Below are positions 26,845-36,370 of a stretch of DNA of 64,000 bases, in pieces. The notes under the pieces were generated by a model that made no database searches, was not told where the DNA came from, and saw nothing but the letters and a program-made list of their open reading frames with translations. Within the stretch, counting starts at the first letter, position 1, and every line of letters begins with the position of its first letter. This DNA comes from Mucilaginibacter sp. (GTDB lineage Bacteria; Bacteroidota; Bacteroidia; Sphingobacteriales; Sphingobacteriaceae): assembly GCA_030445275.1 (NCBI GenBank), contig JAUCSE010000026.1, forward strand, positions 1-64,000. Reading direction: 5' to 3'. A program made the position numbers and the translations under genes.

Positions 26845-27915
26845 TTACATCAGCCATAGCCTCCACACACCAGATATGAGCATGCAGGCAAAAGCCAGGG
26901 GGGTTAATACTTTCCAGCACAGGTTCATCAGTTGATCTACCCGAAAACGGGGCAGCGTCCACCTGATCCACATTTGTACACCTACCAGTGCTAGTGTTTT
27001 AAGAGTTACCCATAAAATGCCCCAGGCCATCCCTGTGGTCCAGGTTGCCAGATGTACCGGCCCGATATTAGGTAGTGGCGTATTCCAGGCTCCCAGAAAC
27101 AAGATCACCCCGATCATGGATACCAGGAACATCATGGAATACTCGGCTAAAAATACCAGTGCAAATCTGATGCCTGTAAACTCCGTATGGAAACCCGCTA
27201 CCAGTTCTGATTCAGCCTCCGGAATATCAAACGGGGCCCGGTTACTTTCGGCCAGTGAGGCTATAAAATATATTACAAAAGCAATGATGAGGTGTGGTGC
27301 ACGAAATATATTCCAGCTAAACAGCCCCCCTATTGATGTTACATCCCAAAAGCCGGCAAACTTTATTTTCTCAGCAGATAAAATACCTTGCTGTATGGCT
27401 ACCTCCTGCAAGTTGAGCGTTTGCGCTATCATCACTACAGCTATAATGGCAAAACCAGCCGGTATCTCGTACGAAATGATCTGCGCGGCTGAGCGCATAG
27501 CGCCTAAAAGAGAATACTTATTATTTGATCCCCAACCGGCCATCAGGATACCCAGGGTTTCAATAGATATAATGGCAAAAACATAATAGATACCCAGGTT
27601 TATTTTGGAGGGAATAAGACCCGGCGCCCAGGGTAATGCGGCAAAGCCCATGTAAACCGCGATAAAGATCACCGCTGGTGCCAGCATAAACAGCCATTTA
27701 TCGGCAGCGGCCGGAATGATCAGTTCTTTCTGAATCATCTTCAATATATCAGCCAGCGTTTGCAGTGAGCCAAATTTTCCGGTTTCGGTTGGACCAAGTC
27801 TGTCTTGTATAAATGCCGAAATTTTGCGTTCGGCATAAACACCAAACAAAGCAAAAAAGGCCGAAAAACTAAACAACCCAATCGCTACAATAAAATATGT
27901 AAAATAAAAATTCAA
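26845..27915 (-). CDS. nuoH: NADH-quinone oxidoreductase subunit H
   Basis: 356 residues, about eight helices. The quinone-chamber loops are clear: GVYAERKISAFIQDRLGP near the N-terminus and SLAESNRAPFDIPEAESELVAGF with its acidic cluster. NuoH anchors the peripheral arm and forms the quinone channel. The start is a TTG at 27915; a TAAGTTTG box precedes it. It is the first nuo gene here. nuoA-G are not upstream; murI and repeats are. Confidence 0.95.
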   Translation of the reverse strand: MNFYFTYFIVAIGLFSFSAFFALFGVYAERKISAFIQDRLGPTETGKFGSLQTLADILKMIQKELIIPAAADKWLFMLAPAVIFIAVYMGFAALPWAPGLIPSKINLGIYYVFAIISIETLGILMAGWGSNNKYSLLGAMRSAAQIISYEIPAGFAIIAVVMIAQTLNLQEVAIQQGILSAEKIKFAGFWDVTSIGGLFSWNIFRAPHLIIAFVIYFIASLAESNRAPFDIPEAESELVAGFHTEFTGIRFALVFLAEYSMMFLVSMIGVILFLGAWNTPLPNIGPVHLATWTTGMAWGILWVTLKTLALVGVQMWIRWTLPRFRVDQLMNLCWKVLTPLAFACMLISGVWRLWLM

Positions 27916-27935
27916 GGGCTTGTTTGCTTTAACTG

Positions 27936-27943
27936 CAAACTTA
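27936..27943 (-). promoter_or_regulatory. -7 box of the nuoH operon
   Basis: The minus strand reads TAAGTTTG, a full TAnnTTTG match 20 bases before the nuoH TTG start. It supports nuoHIJKLMN being its own transcription unit. No clear -33 TTG. Confidence 0.45.
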
Positions 27944-28014
27944 ATAAATGTTACAATATTTTGGGCGATAAGTTATATTAAGTTGGTGGGAGTTATAGGT
28001 GAATGATTTTTCAA

Positions 28015-28108
28015 TTCACCTCTTGAGAGGGGGTGAGTTGAGTTGTGAAATGGCAGGGGTTTGTTTCAGCGTGTAGTAACACACCCCTCCACCCTCTCAA
28101 GAGGAGAT
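28015..28108. repeat. Palindromic dispersed repeat (CACCTCTTGAGAGG type)
   Basis: The left arm TTCACCTCTTGAGAGGGGGT and the right arm CACCCTCTCAAGAGGAGATT pair around a centre with CAGGGGTTTG and CACCCCTCC. Fills part of the 349-base nuoH-murI gap. Confidence 0.65.
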
Positions 28109-28125
28109 TCGCACAGTCCTTTGCT

Positions 28126-28262
28126 TTTGTCTGAACCAGGATTAAACAGATTTCCCAGATTTAAGGATTACTATCGTCTGACTTTAAATCAAATCCTGGA
28201 AATCCCTTAATCCCATAAATCGCGGTTCAGACAAATAAATCACAGTTCAGGCAAAATCTGAA
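28126..28262. repeat. TTGTCTGAACC-family palindromic repeat, full element
   Basis: The left arm is TTGTCTGAACCAGGATTAAA and the right arm includes AATCCCTTAATCCCATAAAT and CGCGGTTCAGACAAA, followed by a second shorter CAGTTCAGGCAAA. It is the counterpart of 17209-17345 and ends at the murI stop. Confidence 0.75.
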
Positions 28263-28264
28263 CC

Positions 28265-29107
28265 TTAACACTTCACCAAATCACTAGCCGAAACAAAAGA
28301 CGATTTTACAGGAGCCGAAAAGAACAGGGATGCGTGATGATCAAAATCGGCAGTATCATCAGTAGTGGTATAAAACTGCTTAACGCCGTTTTTGCTCAAC
28401 TTGATTTCTATATCAGGATGGCGTTGCAGGTAATCAACCAGGCTTTTGGCAACAATATCGCCCTGCGCCACTACCTTAACATGGGCAGGCAGATTGGCTT
28501 CTATTTTTTGCTGAATCAAGGGGTAATGGGTACAAGCCAATAAAATGGTATCAATCTGTGGTGATTGCGCCATCACCTGATCAAGGTATAGTTTCACAAA
28601 ATAATCAGAACCGGGTTTGTCGTACTCGCCATTTTCAATAAGCGGTACCCACAGGGGGCAGGCCTGTTGATGAACCTTTATATCCGGAAAAAATTTCTCT
28701 ATTTCTAAAAGGTAGGAGCCTGAATTTACGGTTCCTGTGGTACCCAGCACACCTATCTCCTTTGTTTTGGTATAATTGCCAATAACTTCGGCCGTTGGTC
28801 TGATAACCCCTAAAACTCTTTTTGAAGGATCTGTATTTTTAAGGTCTATTTGCTGAATGTTACGCAGCGCTTTGGCCGACGCGGTATTACATGCCAGTAT
28901 CACCAACGGACATCCCTGGTCAAAAAACCATTGCACGCACTCCCAGGTATATTGATGAATGGTGTTGAACGAGCGGTTACCATAGGGTGCACGGGCATTA
29001 TCGCCCAGGTATATGTAATCATATTCCGGAAGTTGTTCAAGGATCGATTTAAAAACAGTGAGGCCGCCATAGCCCGAGTCAAAAATACCTATAGGTTGAT
29101 GCTGCAT
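28265..29107 (-). CDS. murI: Glutamate racemase
   Basis: 280 residues. FDSGYGGLTV carries the catalytic aspartate, and the two cysteines are C73 in LACNTASA and C192 in LLACTHYPL. It makes D-glutamate for peptidoglycan. It lies at the end of the bamA-ompH run but is separated from ompH by a strong terminator, so it may have a separate or read-through transcript. Confidence 0.96.
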   Translation of the reverse strand: MQHQPIGIFDSGYGGLTVFKSILEQLPEYDYIYLGDNARAPYGNRSFNTIHQYTWECVQWFFDQGCPLVILACNTASAKALRNIQQIDLKNTDPSKRVLGVIRPTAEVIGNYTKTKEIGVLGTTGTVNSGSYLLEIEKFFPDIKVHQQACPLWVPLIENGEYDKPGSDYFVKLYLDQVMAQSPQIDTILLACTHYPLIQQKIEANLPAHVKVVAQGDIVAKSLVDYLQRHPDIEIKLSKNGVKQFYTTTDDTADFDHHASLFFSAPVKSSFVSASDLVKC

Positions 29108-29120
29108 ATATACAAAAATA

Positions 29121-29155
29121 AAAAAAGCGTCCCGTAAATACGGGACGCTTTTTTT
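29121..29155. terminator. Bidirectional rho-independent terminator
   Basis: AGCGTCCCGTA and TACGGGACGCT form an 11-pair stem with a two-base loop, flanked by A-runs and T-runs. It terminates the ompH transcript before murI. Confidence 0.9.
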
Positions 29156-29176
29156 ATAAATGACTAATTGTTGATT

Positions 29177-29689
29177 TTATTTTAATCCAAGTTTAAGTTT
29201 TACAGCTGCCATCAGGTCATCAGCATCAGGAGATACCAATAAACTTACTTGTGAAGAATCTAATACGTAAGCGTATCCTTTTTCTTTAGCTACAGCATTT
29301 ACTGCAGCGGTAGCTTTGTCAAACAGTGGTTTGCCTAATTCGTTCTTTTTAGCTTCAACTTGTTGTTGAGCATTGTTTTGATAATCAGTCATACGTTTTT
29401 GCATGTCCTGTAGTTCATTACCTTTTGCAGTACGAACAGCATCAGTCATTGTAGCGCTTTTTGACTGAAAATCCTGGCCTTTTGCCTGGTATTCGTTATT
29501 CATTGTAGTAAGCTGATCAATAAATGTTTTTTGATAAGCTTGCATTTGAGCTGTAACTGTTTTAGTTTCAGGCATCATGTCAATCAGCTGATTAAAATTA
29601 ATATGGCCAATTTTGGTTTGCGCATTGGCAAAGTTGCCCGCAAATAACATTCCTACTGCAACTAAAGCAACTTTAAATAGTTTTTTCAT
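29177..29689 (-). CDS. OmpH/Skp-family periplasmic chaperone (second copy)
   Basis: 170 residues with a signal peptide (MKKLFKVALVAVGMLFAGNFANA) followed by a helical, Gln/Lys-rich body typical of Skp's tentacles. TKIGHINFNQLIDMMPE is the family start. Skp-like proteins hold unfolded outer-membrane proteins in the periplasm for the BAM complex. It is a paralogue of the preceding gene, 47 bases downstream, in the bamA operon. Confidence 0.9.
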   Translation of the reverse strand: MKKLFKVALVAVGMLFAGNFANAQTKIGHINFNQLIDMMPETKTVTAQMQAYQKTFIDQLTTMNNEYQAKGQDFQSKSATMTDAVRTAKGNELQDMQKRMTDYQNNAQQQVEAKKNELGKPLFDKATAAVNAVAKEKGYAYVLDSSQVSLLVSPDADDLMAAVKLKLGLK

Positions 29690-29736
29690 TGTTCTTGTCC
29701 TGTGTTTAATAATAGTCTGTTTATTTATTCAAAAGT

Positions 29737-30267
29737 TTATTTAGCAAATACTCCGGGTTTAAGCCCTAATTTTGTTATTACATCGGCGCTTTTATCATAG
29801 CGCGGATTGGCATACAGCATCATCACTTCGCTGTTTTTATCAAATACCATATCCAGGTTATCACCTTCGGCTACTGCTTGTACAGCTTTAGACACGCGAT
29901 CCTGAATTGGTTTAATCAATGAATTGCTCTTTTGCGAAAGCTCCCCATCGGGCCCGAATTTTTGACGCTGAAAATCCTTTGCGGCTTTTTCTTTATCAAC
30001 AATTTCGGCTTCGCGGCGTTTTTTCATATCGGCCGTCATTAAAACCTGATCAGCCTGGTACGCTTTGTACAGGCGATCAATTTCCTGAAAACGACCGTCA
30101 ACATCTTTTTGCCACTGGGCTGATAATGCTGCCAGTTGTTTTTGTGACGAAGCATACTCCGGCATGTGTTTCAGTATAAATTCTGAATCAACATAAGCAA
30201 AACGCTGCGCGTATGCTCCGGTGAATGCCGTTAACGTTAAAAAGGCTATTAAAATTATCTTCTTCAT
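29737..30267 (-). CDS. OmpH/Skp-family periplasmic chaperone (first copy)
   Basis: 176 residues. The signal peptide MKKIILIAFLTLTAFTGAYA is followed by RFAYVDSEFILKHMPEYASSQ, which matches the Skp core, and a long charged helical stretch. It starts 15 bases after bamA. Two adjacent Skp-like copies after bamA are a common Bacteroidota arrangement; they probably form or share trimers, which is inference. Confidence 0.9.
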   Translation of the reverse strand: MKKIILIAFLTLTAFTGAYAQRFAYVDSEFILKHMPEYASSQKQLAALSAQWQKDVDGRFQEIDRLYKAYQADQVLMTADMKKRREAEIVDKEKAAKDFQRQKFGPDGELSQKSNSLIKPIQDRVSKAVQAVAEGDNLDMVFDKNSEVMMLYANPRYDKSADVITKLGLKPGVFAK

Positions 30268-30282
30268 ATATCGCAGTGCAAA

Positions 30283-32835
30283 TTAATTAAATCCGCCGGA
30301 TAAACTCTGAGAAATTGTAAAATGGAACTGCCCCCTGTTTGCGTCAGGTTGACCTGGTATTTTATCAAATCCGTAGCCATAATCTAATCCAAGCAATCCA
30401 AATATAGGCAAAAATATTCTTGCACCAACACCTACCGAACGCCTAACATTAAACGGATTGAACTGGCTAAAATTATCCCATACGTTACCACCTTCAGCAA
30501 ACGCTAATAAAAATATGGTAGCCGATTGGCTTGCAATAACAGGGTGACGTAACTCCAGTGTGTATTTATTATAAATAGTGCTACCTGTATTCGAATCTGC
30601 ATTTTCGGTTGATCCTTCAGGAACTATCGAGAAGTTTTTATAACCCCTTAACCCGATAATTTCACTACCCTGTAAAAACTGGTAACTCTGCATACCATCA
30701 CCACCCAGTTTGAAACGCTCAAACGGCGAAGGACCTACATCCTTATTATACATACCCAGGAAGCCAAACCTTACCTGTGACATCAGTACAAATTTACCAA
30801 CCAGTTTTGTAAACCACTGTGCATCATATTTAAATTTATAATACTCTACAAAGTGGTAACGCTCCTCGGGGGTCGCGATCTTGTAATTGATGTTGTTAAA
30901 TAAAGAATATGGTGGCGTTGCCTGTACGGTAAATTTAATATTTGAACCCTGTGTTGGGAAAATTGGCGCATCAATGGAGTTACGGGTCAATTCCTGGGTT
31001 AACTTGATATTGTACGATGTACCATTTTGAAACAGGTAACCGGTATAATTATCCAGGTTATAGTGGTCAACATTCAATGAGTAATTTAACTGGAAATAGT
31101 TATCGGGCCACCTTAATTTTTTACCCAAGGTTACACCCACACCGTTAATACGCAGGTTATTGTAATTAGGATCTGTTTTAGGATAATACTGCCCGGTTGA
31201 ACTACCTTGTGTGTACGCAGACAATGCAAAGTAAATAGGTTTTTTACCACCTAACCATGGTTCAGAGAAGGTGAACGAGAAGTTCTGGTAGGTTCTTCCG
31301 CTCGACTGGCCTCTTAAGCTTAGTTTCTGCCCATCCCCTTTTGGCAATGGTTTGTAGGCTTTAAGATTAAAGATATTCCTTAATGAGAAGTTATTGAAAG
31401 TAAGCCCCAGGGTACCCACTAATTGTCCGCCACCAAAACCACCTGATAGCTCGATTTGATCTGATGGTTTTTCAACAACGTTATAAACCAAATCCACTGT
31501 ACCATCGGCCGGGTTAATGTTAACCGGTTTCGGTTCTGTTTTTTGCTCATCAAAGTTACCTAGCTGGCCTATCTCGCGCGAGCTGCGGATCAATAATTCT
31601 TTATTGAATTTTTGACCTGGTTTTGTTTGTATCTCCCGCATAACCACTTTATCGTTGGTTACGTCGTTACCTTTTAAGCTTACCCGGTTTATGGTGTACT
31701 GTGGCCCCTCATATACACGTATATCAAGGTCAACCGTATCGTTATAAACTTTAACCTGTACAGGATCACTTGTATAAGTCAAATAACCATCATTAAGGTA
31801 AAGTGATGATACATCATCATTACTAGGTGTTGGGCCAACCAATCTTTTGTTTAGCTCATCTTCGCTAAATACATCCCCTTTTTTAATGTGTACTATACGG
31901 TTTAACAACTCGGTTGAATATTTGGCGTTTCCAGACCATTTTACATTACCGAAGTAATATTTAGGTCCTTCATAAACTTTAATTTTTACGTTAACTGAAG
32001 TTGCATCGTGGCTCCAAACAGAGTCGCTTACCAATTCGGCATCGCGGTACCCCTTATTTTGCATGGCATCAACCAGGCCTTGTTTATCTTCTTCGTATTT
32101 ATCTTGTTTGAATTTTTTTGAACCAAACAGGTTATACCATTTTCTTTCGCGGGTCTTTTTCAAATAGCCTTTAAGCTTTTTGGATGAAAACGCTTTATTA
32201 CCCTCAAAAACAACTTCGTTTATTTTTACTTTGGTTTTTTTATCAACAGCCACATCCAGTATCAAACTATTGGCATCCCCCGGATCTTTACGTTGTGTAA
32301 TTTTAACGGTTGTATTCAAAAACCCCTTTTCGCCAAAATGCTTTTTAATAATAGCCGAGGTAGTATTTAATAAATTTTCGTTTACGATTTTGTTTGTCCG
32401 GTCAGACAGTTTTTTCTGGACATCCTCAATTTCACCTTTTCGTATCCCTGTTATATGCAAACGGGACAAACGCGGTAATTCTTTAACCGCGATTTCAAGA
32501 TAGATGGTATCCATATTAATCCTTGTAATATTCAACTGTACATCATCAAATAAGCCTTGTTGATATAAGGTTTTTATTACTTCGGAATTACGTTCGCCCG
32601 GTAAATTGATTTTATCGCCCTTGGTTAATTTTGAAAGTTGTATCAAAATATCTTTATCCAGATACTTTGCCCCCCTAACAGAAATACCCCCAATAATGTA
32701 ATCCCGGGGATTAAGATAACTTAAACTATCAGCCGGTATCGATTTTGTCAGTGGTGACCTCGGTGCATTGGAAACCTGGGCCAACGCCGCGGTACCAAAA
32801 ACACAGAAAAGAATAGCAAAAAGAAATTTATACAT
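30283..32835 (-). CDS. bamA: Outer-membrane protein assembly factor BamA
   Basis: 850 residues. A signal peptide (MYKFLFAILFCVFGTAALA) is followed by an N-terminal half with about five POTRA repeats (IGGISVRGAKYLDK, LHITGIRKGEIEDV, VKINEVVFEGNKAFS and later INRVSLKGNDVTND). The C-terminal beta-barrel starts near residue 470 (IELSGGFGGGQLVGTLGLTFNNF). Late in the barrel IIGLRGY resembles the conserved VRGF/Y motif. It inserts beta-barrels into the outer membrane. The uppS-bamA-ompH-ompH order is typical of the phylum. Confidence 0.96.
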   Translation of the reverse strand: MYKFLFAILFCVFGTAALAQVSNAPRSPLTKSIPADSLSYLNPRDYIIGGISVRGAKYLDKDILIQLSKLTKGDKINLPGERNSEVIKTLYQQGLFDDVQLNITRINMDTIYLEIAVKELPRLSRLHITGIRKGEIEDVQKKLSDRTNKIVNENLLNTTSAIIKKHFGEKGFLNTTVKITQRKDPGDANSLILDVAVDKKTKVKINEVVFEGNKAFSSKKLKGYLKKTRERKWYNLFGSKKFKQDKYEEDKQGLVDAMQNKGYRDAELVSDSVWSHDATSVNVKIKVYEGPKYYFGNVKWSGNAKYSTELLNRIVHIKKGDVFSEDELNKRLVGPTPSNDDVSSLYLNDGYLTYTSDPVQVKVYNDTVDLDIRVYEGPQYTINRVSLKGNDVTNDKVVMREIQTKPGQKFNKELLIRSSREIGQLGNFDEQKTEPKPVNINPADGTVDLVYNVVEKPSDQIELSGGFGGGQLVGTLGLTFNNFSLRNIFNLKAYKPLPKGDGQKLSLRGQSSGRTYQNFSFTFSEPWLGGKKPIYFALSAYTQGSSTGQYYPKTDPNYNNLRINGVGVTLGKKLRWPDNYFQLNYSLNVDHYNLDNYTGYLFQNGTSYNIKLTQELTRNSIDAPIFPTQGSNIKFTVQATPPYSLFNNINYKIATPEERYHFVEYYKFKYDAQWFTKLVGKFVLMSQVRFGFLGMYNKDVGPSPFERFKLGGDGMQSYQFLQGSEIIGLRGYKNFSIVPEGSTENADSNTGSTIYNKYTLELRHPVIASQSATIFLLAFAEGGNVWDNFSQFNPFNVRRSVGVGARIFLPIFGLLGLDYGYGFDKIPGQPDANRGQFHFTISQSLSGGFN

Positions 32836-32898
32836 TCGAATATTTTAGTGGGCTAAAAATAATTTATACAGTTGTTAAAAAGTGTTAAAAGTAAAAAT

Positions 32899-33648
32899 TT
32901 AGTTGATCTGCTCACTTGTCATACCAAAACGACGCTCGCGTTTCTGATAATCAAGTATAGCTTCATACAAATCTTCCTTCCTGAAATCGGGCCAAAACTT
33001 AGGGGTAAAATACAATTCGGCATAGGCAATTTGCCATAATAAATAATTACTTATGCGATATTCACCGCTGGTTCTTATCAGCAATTCGGGATTTGGCATG
33101 TTACCAGTAAATAAATTGCGCTCAAAAACATCCTCGTTAATATCAGCTATATCCAATTCGCCATTCTGCACTTTAACAGCTATATTTTTAGCTGCCCGTA
33201 CAATTTCGCGCCTTGAACTATAACTTAATGCCAGTGTAAGTACAACCCCGGTATTTCCTGCAGTTTTCTCCATAGCGGCATTAAGCTCTCTGAAACACTT
33301 TGGGGGTAACATGTCCAGATCGCCAATGGCATTTAACTTGATATTGTTTTTCATAAACCCGGCTATTTCCTTATTGATGGTGCTTACCATCAATTCCATA
33401 ATGGCCATAACTTCTAATTTGGGCCGGTTCCAGTTTTCGGAAGAAAATGTATATAATGTAATATATTTTATACCTAATTTATCAGCACCTTCAACAACAT
33501 CCCTAACAGAAGTTACTCCGCTATGGTGGCCAAACACTCTTAATTTGCCTTTTTCTTTTGCCCAGCGGCCATTGCCATCCATAATAATAGCAACATGCTG
33601 TGGTAGCCGTAACAAATCAATCTGATCCAAATATCCCATACTATTCAT
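32899..33648 (-). CDS. uppS: Isoprenyl (undecaprenyl) diphosphate synthase
   Basis: About 249 residues. VAIIMDGNGRWAKEKG holds the catalytic D24 and substrate-binding Arg. FGHHSGVTSVRDVV, TLYTFSSENWNRP and the late LLIRTSGEYRISNYLLWQIAYAELYF are all family motifs. It builds the lipid carrier for peptidoglycan and other glycans. The frame begins with TTG at 33654; I prefer the ATG at 33648, and an ATG at 33639 (MGYLDQ) is also possible. 63 bases separate it from bamA. Confidence 0.95.
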   Translation of the reverse strand: MNSMGYLDQIDLLRLPQHVAIIMDGNGRWAKEKGKLRVFGHHSGVTSVRDVVEGADKLGIKYITLYTFSSENWNRPKLEVMAIMELMVSTINKEIAGFMKNNIKLNAIGDLDMLPPKCFRELNAAMEKTAGNTGVVLTLALSYSSRREIVRAAKNIAVKVQNGELDIADINEDVFERNLFTGNMPNPELLIRTSGEYRISNYLLWQIAYAELYFTPKFWPDFRKEDLYEAILDYQKRERRFGMTSEQIN

Positions 33649-34030
33649 TATCAAAAGCTACCCTTAATTGCCTTGCAAAAGGCATACTTGTGCTTTAATT
33701 TTATCAATCTATGTCTAATAAATATTTGTTTTAGACTAATTAACGCAAAAACTAACCGGCTAACAAGGCTATTTATAAGTCAAGTTGCCGGTTTTTTCAG
33801 GGTACAAAGGTAAAACTTACTTTGTATTTTTTTAGTATGCAGCAAGAAAAGAAAATGTTATTATAAATAATGCCGCTAAATGATGTCAAAAGCAAGTAAA
33901 TAATGTTAAAACTATGATTTTTATGACCATTTATTCATTAAATTAAAAGGCCGGGCATCAAAAAATCATGTAATGATCCTGATATCCGGCCTTTTAACTT
34001 GCTTATTTTAAGCTTTAAAAATCAGGCAAC
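33649..34030. other. 382-base gap between exbD and uppS
   Basis: AT-rich sequence without a plausible reading frame. It holds the exbD terminator at its far end and, on the minus strand, a TACCTTTG box at 33805-33812 about 155 bases before uppS that could start the uppS-bamA transcript. Otherwise nothing recognised. Confidence 0.5.
33944..34000 (-). terminator. Terminator downstream of exbD
   Basis: AAAAGGCCGG near 33945 pairs with CCGGCCTTTT near 33991-34000, with an extended loop containing a second partial pairing (ATCA/TGAT). T-run on the minus-strand side. Confidence 0.65.
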
Positions 34031-34558
34031 TTAATAAACCCCTTTTTCCTTTAAAGCATCAGTATCATGCCCATCAATATCAACAATAGCATATGAAGGC
34101 GTTTTGGTTATCTCCAGTTCGTCCAAAACATTAACCAGGTTGTTATATACTGAGTGATCACTGGGTTTTACCAGCACAATCATACTTTTACCGGTTTTAT
34201 CATGCACCATTTTGCTGGTTTCAAACAGGGCTTTGCGTATACCATCCTTATTAAAGCCGGTAACTGTGGGTGCAATAATGGGATTTTTCAATTCGCCAAG
34301 GTACCACATGAGCTGGTTATTTTTGCCCAGGCAAATTGTAAAGCTCCGGCTCTGCGGCACGGGTAAACCATCCTCGCCTCCTTTATCGGGCATAACCAAG
34401 TCCATTGCCTTTGGTTTGGATAGCGTGGTGGTGAGTATAAAAAAGGTGATCAGCAAAAATGCCAGATCAACCATTGCGGTAAGGTCAACACGGGTATTCA
34501 TTTTTTTGCGTTTGTGTGCACCGCTTGTTTTTTGGGGAGAAGAATTTAACTCAGCCAT
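34031..34558 (-). CDS. ExbD/TolR-family biopolymer transport protein
   Basis: 175 residues from the ATG at 34558 (MAELNSSPQ). A basic N-terminus (HKRKKMNTRVD) precedes one membrane helix (LTAMVDLAFLLITFFILTTTL) with the conserved aspartate of ExbD. The rest is periplasmic. ExbD works with ExbB to couple the proton gradient to TonB-dependent uptake or related machines. No exbB or tonB is adjacent, so this is an orphan copy placed in an envelope operon. The frame extends to an ATG at 34591, but MAELNSS is the better start. Confidence 0.87.
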   Translation of the reverse strand: MAELNSSPQKTSGAHKRKKMNTRVDLTAMVDLAFLLITFFILTTTLSKPKAMDLVMPDKGGEDGLPVPQSRSFTICLGKNNQLMWYLGELKNPIIAPTVTGFNKDGIRKALFETSKMVHDKTGKSMIVLVKPSDHSVYNNLVNVLDELEITKTPSYAIVDIDGHDTDALKEKGVY

Positions 34559-34692
34559 GGTCTTAAAGTTTAAGGTTAATAAACAACACATCAGTATTTA
34601 ATACCGATATATAAACCTTAAACGATATTTATATCTAAATATTACCTATTTTACAAAATTAAATTTGTAAAACAGGTAATCAACGACTTAAA

Positions 34693-35475
34693 TTAGTAGT
34701 AACAGCTTTGTGTAACAAATGTATAGGATATGGTAAAGCCTATAAAGAAATAAGTGTCGCGCTTTTTAAAATCGCCACGTTGTGAACCTGGAGAATTAAC
34801 AGGTTTGCCAACTTCGCTTGAGCGGTCAGAGAGATCCCTTGCCAAATTACTGGGCAGCTTGGTTGGATCGGGATATACAGTACTTACATCATCCAGATAA
34901 TCGGTAAAGGTGAACCTGTATCCAATATCGCCTGCAACCGTCCATTTACTGTTGAAATTATATTTTAAACCCGCACCATAAGGAATTACCATTGTTCTTT
35001 TACCATATGGAATTGGTTCCCCTTCGGTTCTTAAGTCCCTAAGGCTGTAAGTTTGGCCCTGGTAATTGGCACGTGGGTTATAAGCTGTATAACCAATACC
35101 GCTATATATATAAGGTGTATACTTATTTGGCCCGGCATCCGGGATATATTTCATAAAGTTAAATTCGCCTATCAGACTTATTTCTTTAAGGTTATCACTA
35201 AAGCTCAGATTGCGGTCACGAAACTGCTCGCTGCTTGACTTACTATCATCGGCGCTGATCTTGCCCATCGTATAATTTAACTTTGCCGATAGATAGCCGT
35301 TAAAATTACGCTTTGCAAATATGCTGCCCGATAAACCGCTTAGCTTAACCGGGTTATTGAGGTTAAGATCGCCCTGGTAGCCAGCGCCACCGATAGCGCC
35401 ACCAATTTCCCAGGTTTGCGCCTGTAAATGGTACGAAATAAATAAAAGGAATATAATTGCTACAAATTTGGGCAT
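34693..35475 (-). CDS. porG: DUF6089-type outer-membrane beta-barrel protein, PorG-like
   Basis: 260 residues with a signal peptide (MPKFVAIIFLLFISYHLQA) and alternating beta-strand pattern ending in an aromatic-rich strand (YFFIGFTISYTFVTQ). The start of the mature protein, TWEIGGAIGGAGYQGDLN, matches my memory of DUF6089 proteins, which include PorG of the type IX secretion system. The location next to nadK and close to uppS/bamA is the usual place for this gene in Bacteroidota. The gene symbol is by context and family, not proven function. Confidence 0.75.
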   Translation of the reverse strand: MPKFVAIIFLLFISYHLQAQTWEIGGAIGGAGYQGDLNLNNPVKLSGLSGSIFAKRNFNGYLSAKLNYTMGKISADDSKSSSEQFRDRNLSFSDNLKEISLIGEFNFMKYIPDAGPNKYTPYIYSGIGYTAYNPRANYQGQTYSLRDLRTEGEPIPYGKRTMVIPYGAGLKYNFNSKWTVAGDIGYRFTFTDYLDDVSTVYPDPTKLPSNLARDLSDRSSEVGKPVNSPGSQRGDFKKRDTYFFIGFTISYTFVTQSCYY

Positions 35476-35484
35476 TAAGCAAAT

Positions 35485-36366
35485 TTAATAATTACGAGCA
35501 TCTAAGCCCCATAATAATTTGTTTCTTAAGGTAGTTAAATAACTTTCATTATTTAGCCGTATCAAATTTAGTTGAAAATCGGCTTTTTGGACATGAAATT
35601 TTACGGTTTCATCTAAAACTGCCACTCTCGAATCGCAGGATACCAAGTAGTTTGCATTGCGGCTCTCTACCTCAAAACACAGTTTACTGTTATCGGGAAT
35701 GATGATTGGTCGCACATTCAAATTATGCGGCGACACTGGTGTAACGACTATACTGTTTGATTGCGGAAAGATAATTGGTCCGCCGCAACTTAATGAATAA
35801 GCTGTTGACCCGGTTGATGTTGATATAATGATACCATCGCCCCAGTATGAATTTAAAAACTCATCATTTAAAAAAACATGAGTTATAATCATGGCGGCAT
35901 CATCCCGCTTATGTATGGTTACATCATTTAGCGCGAAATTATCGTCGCCAAAAATTTTAAGCGTCGAATCAATGGTGAGCAGTTCCCGGCAATCTAAAGT
36001 AAACTCTTTGTTAACCACCGCATGTATAGCAGCGGTAATATCATTTTTATTTACACTGGCCAAAAATCCGAGGCGACCAAAATTAATACCAATTACAGGA
36101 ATACCTGAATCGCGGATAACGGTTACCATGTCAAGCAGGGTACCATCACCGCCCAGTGTTAAAAAAAGATCAATAAAGCCTTTTAATGAATCGGTGCTTT
36201 GCAGTACACTATATTCTACACTGGTTATTTTATCCTGCAAATATTCGTTTAACTGGTGATGAACATATATTTCGACGCCGTGGTGGGCCAGGTTATCAAA
36301 TACCTGTTGAATGTATGGTATTACAGATGGATCATTAAATGGTCTGCCGTAAACTGCTATCTTCAT
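35485..36366 (-). CDS. nadK: NAD kinase
   Basis: 293 residues. LGGDGTLLDM (D74) is the active-site GGDGT motif. INFGRLGFLA and STGSTAYSLSCGGPI are the other signatures. It phosphorylates NAD to NADP using ATP or polyphosphate. It lies nine bases before the PorG-like gene. Confidence 0.97.
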   Translation of the reverse strand: MKIAVYGRPFNDPSVIPYIQQVFDNLAHHGVEIYVHHQLNEYLQDKITSVEYSVLQSTDSLKGFIDLFLTLGGDGTLLDMVTVIRDSGIPVIGINFGRLGFLASVNKNDITAAIHAVVNKEFTLDCRELLTIDSTLKIFGDDNFALNDVTIHKRDDAAMIITHVFLNDEFLNSYWGDGIIISTSTGSTAYSLSCGGPIIFPQSNSIVVTPVSPHNLNVRPIIIPDNSKLCFEVESRNANYLVSCDSRVAVLDETVKFHVQKADFQLNLIRLNNESYLTTLRNKLLWGLDARNY

Positions 36367-36370
36367 TATT

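Noticed and set aside
27017..27586. A 189-codon plus-strand frame
   Set aside because: Antisense to nuoH; a low-hydrophobicity shadow of a membrane protein gene with no motif.
34212..34601. A 129-codon plus-strand frame
   Set aside because: Antisense to exbD; no motif and unlikely composition.
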